A DNA stretch of 64,000 bases. Origin: CAWGJC01 sp965276665 (lineage in GTDB: Bacteria > Pseudomonadota > Alphaproteobacteria > Acetobacterales > Acetobacteraceae). Positions within the stretch are counted from its first letter, which is position 1. Each line of letters opens with the position of its first letter. Where the stretch lies: positions 3,472,001 through 3,536,000 of the forward strand of contig OZ255620.1 in the NCBI GenBank assembly GCA_965276665.1, written 5' to 3'. The translations under genes were made by a program, and so were the position numbers. Below the pieces are notes generated by a model, which made no database searches, was not told where the DNA came from, and saw only the letters and a program-made list of their open reading frames with translations. Shown here in pieces: positions 50,821 through 59,293 of this stretch.

Positions 50821-51918
50821 GGTCAGGAACAGCGCTGCCCGGTACCAGTAGCCTAGGAATACGATCTGGAGCACCGCGAGCCCGGCGAGCACAAGCAGCC
50901 GGGCGAGCCGGTGCGGCAGCCGTTCATAGAAATCGGCCGCGGCGAGCAGGAAAACGGGCCCTGCGGCCACGAAGCGCGGCAGGCTGGTGAGCGCGCCGGA
51001 AGACAGCGCCATCACCACCGTCGCCGCGCACAGCCACCCCTCGATCCAGCGCCCGCGCCAGGCGAGCCACCCGCCGGCCAGCAGCCCGAGCACGCCCCAC
51101 CCGGCCTCGTAGCCGGTGCCGAGGTGCCGGTGCCGGAAATCCATGTTCGCGAACCCGGCATAGAGCACGCGCAGCGGGTTGCCCCGCTGCCGCAGCCATC
51201 CCGCCTGGATATGCGCAAAGGCGAGCGGGTCGCCGGTGCGGTGCCAGAGCCAGGCCATGAACAGCACGAGCCCGAGCGGCGCCAGGACCAGCACGAGCAG
51301 CGTCCGGCCGTCCAGGCGCCGCGCCCGCCAGACGCGCAGCAGGGCGACAACGCCCAGCGCCGCCGAGAGCAGCACGCCGGTCGGCCGCGTGGCGCTCAAC
51401 AACCCGCACGCCGCCGCGGCACCCACCTCCCGTCGTTGCTCCCGCAGCAGGAGCGCGAGAATGGTCAGCAGAGCATACAGGCTCTCGGTATAGACGCTCG
51501 AGAAATAGATGCCGTACGGCCATACCGCCACCAGCAGCAGGAAATCGGCCTCCCGCGATCCGGGCCGCGTGATCGCGCGATAGCGGGCGCCGAGCAGCAT
51601 GAAGCCAAGCAGCGCCGTCTGCGATATCGCCAGCCCGGCCAGCAGCGGCGAGAGCCCGGAGAGCTCGTGCAGCGCGCGGATCGCCAGCGGCAGGAGCGGA
51701 AAGAAGGCCCAGTTCGCGAACCCATTCGGCCCCGCCCGGCGCACCGCATCGTAGCCATGCTCCGCCGTCGAGAGATACCAGTCGCAATCCCACTGGCACA
51801 TCGCCCGCGTGGCGTCGCCATGCGCGAGCGCCGCGTAGACCGCCAGCCGCACCGCCAGCAGAACGAGAGCCAGCAACACCAGGCGGTCCCACCCGGAGCC
51901 CCCATCCGGGCGGCCCAC
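50818..51918 (-). CDS. Multi-spanning glycosyltransferase of the PIG-V/mannosyltransferase (GT-C) type
   Basis: About 366 residues with roughly ten hydrophobic helices. Family marks: WDCDWYLSTAEHGYD near the start (acidic residues of the first loop, the GT-C catalytic region), GFANWAFFPLLPLAIR, and LLSATRPTGVLLSAA. PIG-V-like bacterial proteins use polyprenyl-phosphate sugars to modify lipids or proteins at the periplasmic face. The GTG at 51918 is 4 bp after the dehydrogenase stop and preferred over a start at 51981. Acceptor unknown. Confidence 0.75.
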   Translation of the reverse strand: MGRPDGGSGWDRLVLLALVLLAVRLAVYAALAHGDATRAMCQWDCDWYLSTAEHGYDAVRRAGPNGFANWAFFPLLPLAIRALHELSGLSPLLAGLAISQTALLGFMLLGARYRAITRPGSREADFLLLVAVWPYGIYFSSVYTESLYALLTILALLLREQRREVGAAAACGLLSATRPTGVLLSAALGVVALLRVWRARRLDGRTLLVLVLAPLGLVLFMAWLWHRTGDPLAFAHIQAGWLRQRGNPLRVLYAGFANMDFRHRHLGTGYEAGWGVLGLLAGGWLAWRGRWIEGWLCAATVVMALSSGALTSLPRFVAAGPVFLLAAADFYERLPHRLARLLVLAGLAVLQIVFLGYWYRAALFLT

Positions 51919-51922
51919 CCGC

Positions 51923-52897
51923 TCAGTAGCCCCGTTCGGTGTCGAACGCGTTGGGCAACGAATCGCCAGCCCGGAACGCACGCAGATTGGTCATGAAGAT
52001 GTCGAGGCTCACCCGGTTGTAGCTCACCGGGTCGTCGCAGGAGACATGCGGCGTCATCACCAGGTTGCGCGTGCCCCACAGCCGATGCTCGACCGGCACC
52101 GGCTCCGGGTCGAACACGTCGAGCACCGCGCCGCCAAGCCGGCCGTCATCCAGCCGGTCGCACAGCGCCGCCTGGTCGATCAGCCGCCCGCGCCCGATAT
52201 TGACCACGAACGCCCCGGCAGGCAGCAAATCCAGCCGCGCCCGGTCGATCAACCAGAGCGTCGCGTGTGTCAGCGGCAGGGCAAGCACGAGAAATTCGGT
52301 CTCCGGCAGCATCGCGTCGATCTCGTCGATCCCGACAACCCGCGCGCAGGCAGGATGCGGGCGGCTCCGTGCCCGCACGCCCGTGACCACCATGCCGAAC
52401 CGCGCCGCCTGTTCCGCGGCGCCACCCCCGAGATCACCCAGTCCGACCACGGTGACCCGCCGCCCGGCGAGCGTCCCGCCGTAACGCGGCTTCCACACCC
52501 GCGCGCGCTGGTCGGCGGCGATCTCCGGCATCCGGTTCGCCAGCATGAGCAGCGCCATCAGGACATACTCGCCGGCCTTCCGCCCATGCGTGCCGCTATT
52601 GTTCAGCAGCGCCACTTCCGGCGGCAGCCAGTCGAACGGCGCCAGCCGATCGAGCCCGGCCGACAGGCAGGAGAGCAGCCGCAACCGCGGCGCATCCGCC
52701 GGAAACGGTCCGGGCAGCAATGGCGTTTGCACGATGATCGCCTCCGCCTCGGTCAGCACGGCGCGGAACGCCTCCGGCGTCGCGCCGATGCTCACCTCGT
52801 GCGCCTCCTCACCGGCGCGCGCGGCGGCCGCGTCCCACTCCGCGCGCGTGATGGAGAAATGCGTCTCGACCGGCTCGTTCTGGATGTGAATGCGCAT
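51923..52897 (-). CDS. D-2-hydroxyacid dehydrogenase (glyoxylate/hydroxypyruvate reductase-like)
   Basis: 324 residues. NAD domain with VVGLGDLGGGAAEQAARFG (GxGxxG), the catalytic Arg in VNIGRGRLID, Glu in DVFDPEPVPVE and His in MTPHVSCDDP. Substrate may be glyoxylate, hydroxypyruvate or another 2-oxoacid. The internal ATG at 52897 matches the family start (MRIHIQNEP). Upstream member of a two-gene unit with the glycosyltransferase, with no evident functional link. Confidence 0.88.
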   Translation of the reverse strand: MRIHIQNEPVETHFSITRAEWDAAAARAGEEAHEVSIGATPEAFRAVLTEAEAIIVQTPLLPGPFPADAPRLRLLSCLSAGLDRLAPFDWLPPEVALLNNSGTHGRKAGEYVLMALLMLANRMPEIAADQRARVWKPRYGGTLAGRRVTVVGLGDLGGGAAEQAARFGMVVTGVRARSRPHPACARVVGIDEIDAMLPETEFLVLALPLTHATLWLIDRARLDLLPAGAFVVNIGRGRLIDQAALCDRLDDGRLGGAVLDVFDPEPVPVEHRLWGTRNLVMTPHVSCDDPVSYNRVSLDIFMTNLRAFRAGDSLPNAFDTERGY

Positions 52898-52941
52898 GGC
52901 CGCCTGCTTCCGCGAGCCGGCCGCGCCTGTCAATCTGCGGC

Positions 52942-53568
52942 ATGATCCCGATCCTGACGCGCGACAATCGTTTCGTCGTGCTCGATAAGCCGGCCGGGCT
53001 CCCCGTCCATCCCGGCCCGCGCGGCGGACCGAGCGTCGAAGATGCCTTCCCCGAACTCTCCCGCCACCGCACCGGCCCCTGGCTCGCCCACCGGATCGAC
53101 GCCGACACCGCAGGCTGCCTCGTCATCGCGCTGCGCAAAACCGCCCTGCTCGCCGCCCAGGCCGCGTTCGCCGCCGGAACCGCGCGCAAAACCTACTGGG
53201 CGATCGTCCTCGGCCGTCCCACAACCGCCGCCGGCCGGATCGATATCCCGCTCCGCAAACACTCCACACCCGACGGCTGGCGGATGATCGCCGACCCCAC
53301 CGCCCCACCCGCCTCCACGAGCTGGACCATCCGCGGCGCCACCCCCACCCATAGCTGGCTCGAACTCACCCCCCATACTGGCCGAACCCACCAGATCCGC
53401 GCCCACTGCGCCCTCATCGGCCACCCCATCCAGGGCGACCCCACCTACAGCCAAACCACCGGCCGCCTCTGCCTCCTCGCCCGCTCCATCCACCTCCCCC
53501 TCTCTCCACCCCTGAAGGCAACCGCACCCGCCCCACCGCACATGCGGGGGGTGGTGGCGGGGATGTAG
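52942..53568 (+). CDS. RluA-family RNA pseudouridine synthase
   Basis: 208 residues. The catalytic aspartate is in LAHRIDADTAGCLVIAL (family HRLDxxTSG), with FVVLDKPAGLPVHPG before and HTGRTHQIRAHCALIGHPI after. Modifies uridine in rRNA or tRNA; no S4 domain, so a short RluA/TruC-like member. Divergent from the dehydrogenase. Confidence 0.9.
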   Translation: MIPILTRDNRFVVLDKPAGLPVHPGPRGGPSVEDAFPELSRHRTGPWLAHRIDADTAGCLVIALRKTALLAAQAAFAAGTARKTYWAIVLGRPTTAAGRIDIPLRKHSTPDGWRMIADPTAPPASTSWTIRGATPTHSWLELTPHTGRTHQIRAHCALIGHPIQGDPTYSQTTGRLCLLARSIHLPLSPPLKATAPAPPHMRGVVAGM

Positions 53569-53576
53569 GGGAAGGA

Positions 53577-53768
53577 AGGCCGGGGGGCTCTGCCCCTGAC
53601 CCCGCTAAGGGCAAAGCCCTTAGAACCCGACTATGGCTGTTTGCGAAAAGGGTGGGCAACGAGGTGTTTGATACACCGTGTCGCCCACCCTTTTCGCAAA
53701 CAGCCGTAATGGATTCCAAAGGCTCGGCCTTTGGCGGGGTCCAGGGGCAGAGCCCCTGGCCTTCCTTC
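53577..53768. repeat. Hairpin-array repeat, family 1, copy 5
   Basis: Fills the convergent gap. Same five-stem plan as 29884-30075, with near-identical flanks (GTAATGGATTCCAAAGGC, TCGGCCTTTGGCGGGG, CAGAGCCCCTGGCCTTCC). The central stem is a perfect 23-bp pairing (53635-53657 with 53683-53705) whose middle sequence differs from copy 2 on both strands, and its 25-nt loop contains a further GGTGT/ACACC stem. Confidence 0.85.
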
Positions 53769-53770
53769 CT

Positions 53771-54655
53771 TTAAACCCCCGCCATCACCGCCGCACGCAC
53801 GGCGGCGCGGGTGCTGTGCTCCCAGGGGGGGAGGGTGAGGCCGAAGGCTTGGGTGAGTTTGGTGCAGGCGAGGCGTGAGTCGGCGGGGCGGTGGGCGGGG
53901 GTGGGCCAGTCGGCGGTGGTGATGGGGAGGATGGCGGGGAGGGGGTGGCCGTGCTGGGCGGCTTCCTCGAGGGCGGTGGTGGCGAGACCGTGCCAGGTGG
54001 TGCTGCCCTGGCCGGCGGCGTGGAAGATGCCGGCGTAGGGGGGGCGCCAATCGGTGATGCGGTCGGCGATGGCGAGGATGGCGTCGGCGAGGTCGGGGGC
54101 GGCGGTGGGGCAGCCCTGCTGGTCGGCGACGACGCGGAGCGTGCCGGTTTTGCGCGCGGCGCCGAGCATGGTGCGGATGAAGTTCTTGCCGTGGCCGGCA
54201 TAGACCCAGGAGGTGCGGAGGATGATGGCGCGTGGGTTGCGGGCGAGGACGGCTTCCTCGCCCGCAAGTTTGGTGGCGCCGTAGATGCCGGTGGGGTTGG
54301 TGGGGTCGTCCTCGGTGTAAGGGGCGCCCTTGCGGCCGTCGAACACGTAGTCGGTGGAGATGTGGATCAGCGGGATGCCGGCGGCGGCGGTAAGGCGGGC
54401 GAGTTGCGCGGGTCCGTCGGTGTTGGCGCGTTTTGCCGCCTCGGGTTCGGTTTCGGCCGCGTCCACGGCGGTCCAGGCCGCGGTGTTGACGACGAGGCCG
54501 GGTTGGGCGGCGTGGAAGGCGGCGTCGATCGTGTCCGGCCGGTCGAAGTCGAATTCGGGCCGGCCGATGCGGTGGATGGGCCGGCCGCCGGCGCGTTCAG
54601 CGATCGAGGTGGCGAGCTGCCCGCCGCCGCCGGTGACGAGGATGGGCGCGCTCAC
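53771..54655 (-). CDS. rfbD: dTDP-4-dehydrorhamnose reductase
   Basis: Last step of dTDP-L-rhamnose synthesis, NAD(P)H reduction at C4. 294 residues with ILVTGGGGQLATSIAE, ISTDYVFDGRKGAPYTEDD and the YGATKLAGE catalytic Tyr/Lys. The start overlaps the rfbC stop by four bases. Last gene of the operon, ending at a hairpin array. Confidence 0.94.
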   Translation of the reverse strand: MSAPILVTGGGGQLATSIAERAGGRPIHRIGRPEFDFDRPDTIDAAFHAAQPGLVVNTAAWTAVDAAETEPEAAKRANTDGPAQLARLTAAAGIPLIHISTDYVFDGRKGAPYTEDDPTNPTGIYGATKLAGEEAVLARNPRAIILRTSWVYAGHGKNFIRTMLGAARKTGTLRVVADQQGCPTAAPDLADAILAIADRITDWRPPYAGIFHAAGQGSTTWHGLATTALEEAAQHGHPLPAILPITTADWPTPAHRPADSRLACTKLTQAFGLTLPPWEHSTRAAVRAAVMAGV

Positions 54656-55209
54656 AGGTGGAACCAGGCTTCGGTGTCGCGCAGCCGGGGCAGCACGGTG
54701 TCTTTTTCCGAGAGCACGGCGGTGCCGGGATCGACGGGCCAGGGGAGCGCCAGATCCGGATCGTCCCAGAGCACCCCGCGTTCGACCGCGCGGTCATAGA
54801 TGTCGGTCACCTTGTAGATGACCTCGGTGTCGGGCTCGAGGGTGCAGAACCCGTGCAGGAAGCCCGCGGGCATCCAGAGCTGCTGCCAGTTCTCGGCCGA
54901 GAGGATGGCGCCGATATGCTGGCCGAAGCTCGGCGAGCCGTGGCGGATGTCGACCGCGACGTCCCAGATCGCGCCTTTCAGGCAGCGCACGAGCTTGCCC
55001 TGCGGGTGCGGCGCGATCTGGCAGTGCAGTCCGCGGATGACGCCCTTGGCGCGCGACAGGCTCTGATTGTCCTGCACGAACGGGCCGGGAATGCCGGCTT
55101 CCGCGAAGCGGGCCGCGTTGAAGGTTTCGGAGAAGAAGCCTCGCGCGTCGCCGAAGCGCGGCGGCGTCACGAGGATCACGTCGGGGATCGCCAGACGTTC
55201 GACTTTCAC
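54652..55209 (-). CDS. rfbC: dTDP-4-dehydrorhamnose 3,5-epimerase
   Basis: 185-residue cupin: RFGDARGFFSETFNAARF, FVQDNQSLSRAKGVIRGLHC (catalytic His) and GFLHGFCTLEPDTEVIYKVT. Converts dTDP-4-keto-6-deoxyglucose to the L-lyxo isomer. 12 bp downstream of rfbA. Confidence 0.95.
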   Translation of the reverse strand: MKVERLAIPDVILVTPPRFGDARGFFSETFNAARFAEAGIPGPFVQDNQSLSRAKGVIRGLHCQIAPHPQGKLVRCLKGAIWDVAVDIRHGSPSFGQHIGAILSAENWQQLWMPAGFLHGFCTLEPDTEVIYKVTDIYDRAVERGVLWDDPDLALPWPVDPGTAVLSEKDTVLPRLRDTEAWFHL

Positions 55210-55221
55210 GTCCGGTGCCCC

Positions 55222-56097
55222 CTACCCGTGCAGTCCGTCGGCCAGTTCCAGCAGCAGCCGCCCGAGTTCCGTCTTGCTGAGCAGCCGGGCGTGATCGCGC
55301 AACCCGTCCGCATCGATGTATCCCATGCGGAAGGCGACCTCCTCGGGGCAGCCGACCAGCATTCCCTGACGGGACTGGATGGTCTGCACGAAGGTCGCGG
55401 CCTGCAGCAGGCTGTCGGGCGTGCCGGCATCGAGCCAGGCGCAGCCGCGGCCGAGCCGTTCGACATGCAGTCCGCCGGTTTGCAGATAGACGCGGTTTAG
55501 GTCGGTGATCTCAAGCTCGCCGCGGTTCGACGGGCGCATGTCGCGGGCGATCTCGGCCACCCGGTTGTCGTAGAAATAGAGGCCGGTCACCGCCCAGTTG
55601 GAAAGCGGGAGCGCCGGCTTCTCGACGATTTCGAGCGCATGCCCGGCTTCGTCGAAATTCACCACGCCGTAGCGTTCGGGGTCGCGTACCTGGTAGGCGA
55701 ACACCGTCGCGCCTTCGGGCCGCGCGGCGGCGGCGCGGAGCAGGACCGAGAGATGGTCGCCGAAGATCAGATTGTCGCCGAGCGCGAGGGCGCAGGCCTG
55801 TCCGCCGAGCCACTCCTCGCCAATCTGGAAGGCCTGCGCGATCCCTTCCGGCTTCGGCTGCTCGGCAAATGCGAAACGGACGCCGAGACGCTCGCCGCTG
55901 CCGAGCAGGCGGCGGAATTGCGGCAGGTCATGCGGCGTCGAGATCACCAGGATGTCGCGGATGCCGGCCAGCATCAGCACCGACAGCGGATAGTAGATCA
56001 TCGGCTTGTCGTAGACCGGCAGGAGCTGTTTCGAGGCGGCGAGGGTCATCGGGTGCAGGCGCGTGCCGGATCCGCCGGCGAGCAGAATTCCCCTCAT
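55222..56097 (-). CDS. rfbA: Glucose-1-phosphate thymidylyltransferase
   Basis: First step of dTDP-rhamnose synthesis. 291 residues: GILLAGGSGTRLHPMTLAAS and KQLLPVYDKPMIYYPLSVLM (nucleotide and metal site), ALALGDNLIFGDHL, and NRGELEITDLNRVYL. Its ATG shares one base with the rfbB stop. Confidence 0.96.
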   Translation of the reverse strand: MRGILLAGGSGTRLHPMTLAASKQLLPVYDKPMIYYPLSVLMLAGIRDILVISTPHDLPQFRRLLGSGERLGVRFAFAEQPKPEGIAQAFQIGEEWLGGQACALALGDNLIFGDHLSVLLRAAAARPEGATVFAYQVRDPERYGVVNFDEAGHALEIVEKPALPLSNWAVTGLYFYDNRVAEIARDMRPSNRGELEITDLNRVYLQTGGLHVERLGRGCAWLDAGTPDSLLQAATFVQTIQSRQGMLVGCPEEVAFRMGYIDADGLRDHARLLSKTELGRLLLELADGLHG

Positions 56098-57152
56098 CAG
56101 GCAGCGGTCCCGAGCCGCTGGCCGCTATAGCGGGCCTGGCGGATCGGCTCCCACCAGGGGCGGTTGTCGAGATACCAGCCGATGGTCCGGCGGAGGCCGC
56201 GCTCGAAATCGTGCGGCGCCTTCCAGGCGATCGCCGCCTCGGTGCGGGAGGGGTCGATCTCGTAGCGGAAATCATGGCCCGGCCGGTCGGTGACGAAGCG
56301 GATCAGCCGCTCGCGAGGGCCGGCCTCGTCGGGCACCAGCTCGTCGAGCACGGCGCAGATCGTCCGTACCACATCGAGATTGCTGCGCGGCTGGCGGGCG
56401 CCGATCGCGTAGGTCTCGCCGGCCCGGCCGCCGAGCAGCACGCGGGCCAGCGCCTCGGCATGATCCTCGACATAGAGCCAGTCCCGCTGGTTGGAGCCAT
56501 CGCCGTACACCGGCAGCGGCGCGCCGTGCAGCGCGTTCAGCGTCACCAGCGGGATCAGCTTCTCGGGGAATTGCCAGGGGCCGTAATTATTCGTCGTGTT
56601 GCTGACGAAAGCCGGCAGGCCGTAGGTGTGGAACCACGCCCGCACGAGGTGGTCGGACGCCGCCTTGCTCGCCGAATAGGGGCTGCGCGGGTCGTAGGCG
56701 GTGGTTTCGGTGAACGGCGCGTCGCCGGGCTCAAGCGCGCCGAACACCTCGTCGGTGGAAACATGATGGAAGCGGAACCCGGCCCGCTCCGCCGGCGGCA
56801 GGCCGCGCCAATAGTCGCGGGCGGCCTCCAGCAGCGTGAAGGTGCCGAGAACGTTGGTGCGGATGAAATCGCCCGGCCCGTCGATCGACCGGTCGACATG
56901 CGATTCGGCGGCAAGGTGCATCACCGCGTCCGGCCGGTGCGTCTGAAAGGCGGCGCGCATTGCCTCCGCGTTGGTGATGTCGGCCTTTATCAGGATGTGT
57001 CGGTGGTGGGACCGGGCGTCGCCGAGCGCGTCCTCGGAGGCGGCGTAGGTCATCTTATCGACATTCACGACGACATGGTCGCTGGTGCCGATCAGGTGTC
57101 GGATCACGGCGGAGCCGATGAATCCACACCCACCGGTGACCAGAATGCGCAT
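56097..57152 (-). CDS. rfbB: dTDP-glucose 4,6-dehydratase
   Basis: Extended SDR enzyme, 351 residues: ILVTGGCGFIGSAVIRHL for NAD, HVSTDEVFGAL (catalytic Asp/Glu), SPYSASKAASDHLVRA (Tyr-x3-Lys) and NNYGPWQFPEKLIPL. First gene of the rfbBACD operon, which supplies dTDP-L-rhamnose for lipopolysaccharide or exopolysaccharide. No glycosyltransferase or transporter of a polysaccharide cluster follows, so the sugar is used elsewhere. The 230-bp upstream space is AT-richer and probably holds its promoter; I see no clear box. Confidence 0.96.
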   Translation of the reverse strand: MRILVTGGCGFIGSAVIRHLIGTSDHVVVNVDKMTYAASEDALGDARSHHRHILIKADITNAEAMRAAFQTHRPDAVMHLAAESHVDRSIDGPGDFIRTNVLGTFTLLEAARDYWRGLPPAERAGFRFHHVSTDEVFGALEPGDAPFTETTAYDPRSPYSASKAASDHLVRAWFHTYGLPAFVSNTTNNYGPWQFPEKLIPLVTLNALHGAPLPVYGDGSNQRDWLYVEDHAEALARVLLGGRAGETYAIGARQPRSNLDVVRTICAVLDELVPDEAGPRERLIRFVTDRPGHDFRYEIDPSRTEAAIAWKAPHDFERGLRRTIGWYLDNRPWWEPIRQARYSGQRLGTAA

Positions 57153-57382
57153 CGAAGACTCCCTATAAGAGTTAATCCGAAAGTGGTAATTCGTCCGGCG
57201 ATGCTGCAGTGCGGCCTGCTTGTGCCGTGAAGCAGGGAGGTTGCCAAGCGATTACGAAACGACACCACGCGAAACGGGCTATTTTGCGGAAATTTTCACA
57301 ATCAGGCGCGTTGTGAAGCGCGCCGGCCCATCTCGTTCCACTACCTTGTTCCGTCGCCGGCTAGGAAATTGGGAGTTCGCCT

Positions 57383-57523
57383 ATGCGTCACTCTGTGCTG
57401 CGTCACTGCCTGACCGCCATGCTGCTGGTCGGGGCCGCCGTTTCGCTCGGGGCATGCGGATGCCGTCCGGGCTGGGTCGGCCCTTATGGCGGCGTGCATG
57501 GCGGCCGCTGCTGGATTGGCTGA
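57383..57523 (+). CDS. Small predicted lipoprotein (46 residues)
   Basis: Reads MRHSVLRHCLTAMLLVGAA, then VSLGACGCRPGW and a Gly/Trp tail ending GGRCWIG. A hydrophobic leader followed by the lipobox LGAC gives a mature peptide of only about 22 residues. GGGAG lies seven bases before the ATG. Divergent from rfbB, and convergent with the MFS gene. Tiny entericidin-like or Gly-rich lipoproteins of this sort are often missed by gene callers; function unknown. Confidence 0.6.
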   Translation: MRHSVLRHCLTAMLLVGAAVSLGACGCRPGWVGPYGGVHGGRCWIG

Positions 57524-57642
57524 GCTTTCGTCGAGCGAGCGGTTCCGGGCATCTGACGCGGGCGAGCGCGCCTAGACCGCGCCGCCGCCGCGCCGGGTGT
57601 CCGGCCGGGCATCCCTGGAAAGTCCGAGGGGTGACGAGTGGC

Positions 57643-59178
57643 CTACTCCATCACCGCATGGGCGGGGTCGGGCTTGGCCATCACGGTCGGGCGGCGCATC
57701 AGGAACAGCAGCACCAGCGTGGGCGCGGCCGACAGCATCATGAAGCGGAAATCGTCGATATAGGCGATCAGCATCGATTGCTGGTTGATGATGCCGTCGA
57801 GCATCACCGCGCCATGCCGGGTTGTCGGATCGATCATGTGCGAAACGGTCCCATGCGCCTGCAGGGCGCGGTTGAACGGTGTCACGCGTGAGCCGATCTC
57901 GGCATGCAGGACCTGTTCGTTGCGGGCCAGCAGCGCGGAATCGATCGAGAGGCCGATCGCGCTGCCGACGTTGCGGAACAGGCTCAGCAGCGCCGTCCCG
58001 TCGGTGCGGTACTGCGCGGGCAAGGTCGTGAACGCGACGACCTGCAGCGGAATGAACACGAAGCCGAGTCCCGCGCCCTGCAGGACCGTGGTCAGGATGA
58101 CCGTGGTTTCCGATACGTCGGGGGTCCAGCCGGTCATCCGCCACGTGCTGGCGCAGAGCAGGAACAGCCCGAACGCCATCAGCTTGCGCGGATCCGTCCG
58201 GCCTGAGAGCCGTCCGGCGACCATCATCGCCGCCATGGTGCCGGCGCCGCGCGGCGCCATCACCAGGCCGGCCGTCGCGATCGGGTAATTCGCCAGCACC
58301 TGCAGCCACGGCGCGAGCAGCGCCGAGCTTGCGACCAGGATCGATCCCACCATGAACATCACCCCGAGGCTCGAGGCGTAGTTGCGGTCGCGGAAGATCG
58401 GCGGCGGGATGAACGGCCGCTCGGCGGTCAGCATGTGCATCACGAACAGATAGAGGCCGAGCCCGGCGAGCACCGCCTCGACGATGATCTCCTGGCTGCC
58501 GAACCAATCCTTGTCCTGGCCGCGGTCGAGCATCAGCTGCATCGCGCCGATGCCGAGCGCGAGCACGCCGAACCCGGTGAAATCGAACCGCATGCCCGAT
58601 TGCGAGCGGGTTCGCGGCATGAACAGGCCGAGCCCAACCACCGCCGCGATGCCGAAGGGCAGGTTGACGTAGAACACGTAGCGCCAGTTGTAGAGGCTGG
58701 TGAGATAGCCGCCGAGCGTCGGACCCAGGATCGGCCCGACCATCACGCCCATGCCCCAGATCGCCATCGCCGAGCCGCGCCGCTCCGGCGGGTAGATGTC
58801 GAGCATCGTCGATTGCGAGAGCGGCACCAGCGCCGCACCGAACACCCCCTGCAGCAGGCGGAACACCACCATCTCGGCCAATGAGCCGGCGACGCCGCAC
58901 AGCATCGAGGCGACCGTGAAGCCGACCAGGCTGAGGATGAACAGGTTCTTGCGGCCGAACCGCGCGGCGAGCCAGCCGACCGGCGCCGTCATGATGGCGG
59001 CCGCAGTGATGTACGAGGTCAGCACCCAGGTGATCTGGTCCGACGTCGCCGACAGGCTGCCCTGCATGTAGGGCAGCGCCACGTTGGCGATCGTCGAATC
59101 GAGCGCCTGCATCAGCGTCGCGATCATCAGGCAGATGGTGATGATGCCGCGGCGCGGAACCGCCTCCTGCTCCGCCAT
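57643..59178 (-). CDS. DHA2-family MFS efflux pump (EmrB-like)
   Basis: 511 residues and fourteen helices. DSTIANVALPYMQGSL and ITWVLTSYITAAAIMTAPVG are helix 1-2 signatures; RLLQGVFGAALVPLSQS is helix 4; GPILGPTLGGYL is motif C of antiporters. Works with the HlyD-type adaptor upstream to expel hydrophobic compounds across both membranes. Separated from that gene by a family 2 repeat, an unusual insertion within an efflux operon. Confidence 0.93.
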   Translation of the reverse strand: MAEQEAVPRRGIITICLMIATLMQALDSTIANVALPYMQGSLSATSDQITWVLTSYITAAAIMTAPVGWLAARFGRKNLFILSLVGFTVASMLCGVAGSLAEMVVFRLLQGVFGAALVPLSQSTMLDIYPPERRGSAMAIWGMGVMVGPILGPTLGGYLTSLYNWRYVFYVNLPFGIAAVVGLGLFMPRTRSQSGMRFDFTGFGVLALGIGAMQLMLDRGQDKDWFGSQEIIVEAVLAGLGLYLFVMHMLTAERPFIPPPIFRDRNYASSLGVMFMVGSILVASSALLAPWLQVLANYPIATAGLVMAPRGAGTMAAMMVAGRLSGRTDPRKLMAFGLFLLCASTWRMTGWTPDVSETTVILTTVLQGAGLGFVFIPLQVVAFTTLPAQYRTDGTALLSLFRNVGSAIGLSIDSALLARNEQVLHAEIGSRVTPFNRALQAHGTVSHMIDPTTRHGAVMLDGIINQQSMLIAYIDDFRFMMLSAAPTLVLLFLMRRPTVMAKPDPAHAVME

Positions 59179-59184
59179 CAGGGG

Positions 59185-59293
59185 CCTAGGGCATCAGCCG
59201 TTCGAACGGACGCGTTCGAGTGGATAAAGATGCTCGCCAAAACGACGAACTAGAGTCTGGGCCGTGAGCGAATGCGAACGGAACATGCTCTAG
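59185..59293. repeat. Repeat family 2, copy 2 (about 109 bp)
   Basis: Lies between the adaptor and pump genes of one operon. Clearly related over its length to 10291-10397. Ends CCTAGGGCATCAGCCGTTCG and CGAACGGAACATGCTCTAG are imperfect inverted repeats. The last CTAG supplies the TAG stop (59292-59290) of the adaptor gene. Confidence 0.82.
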
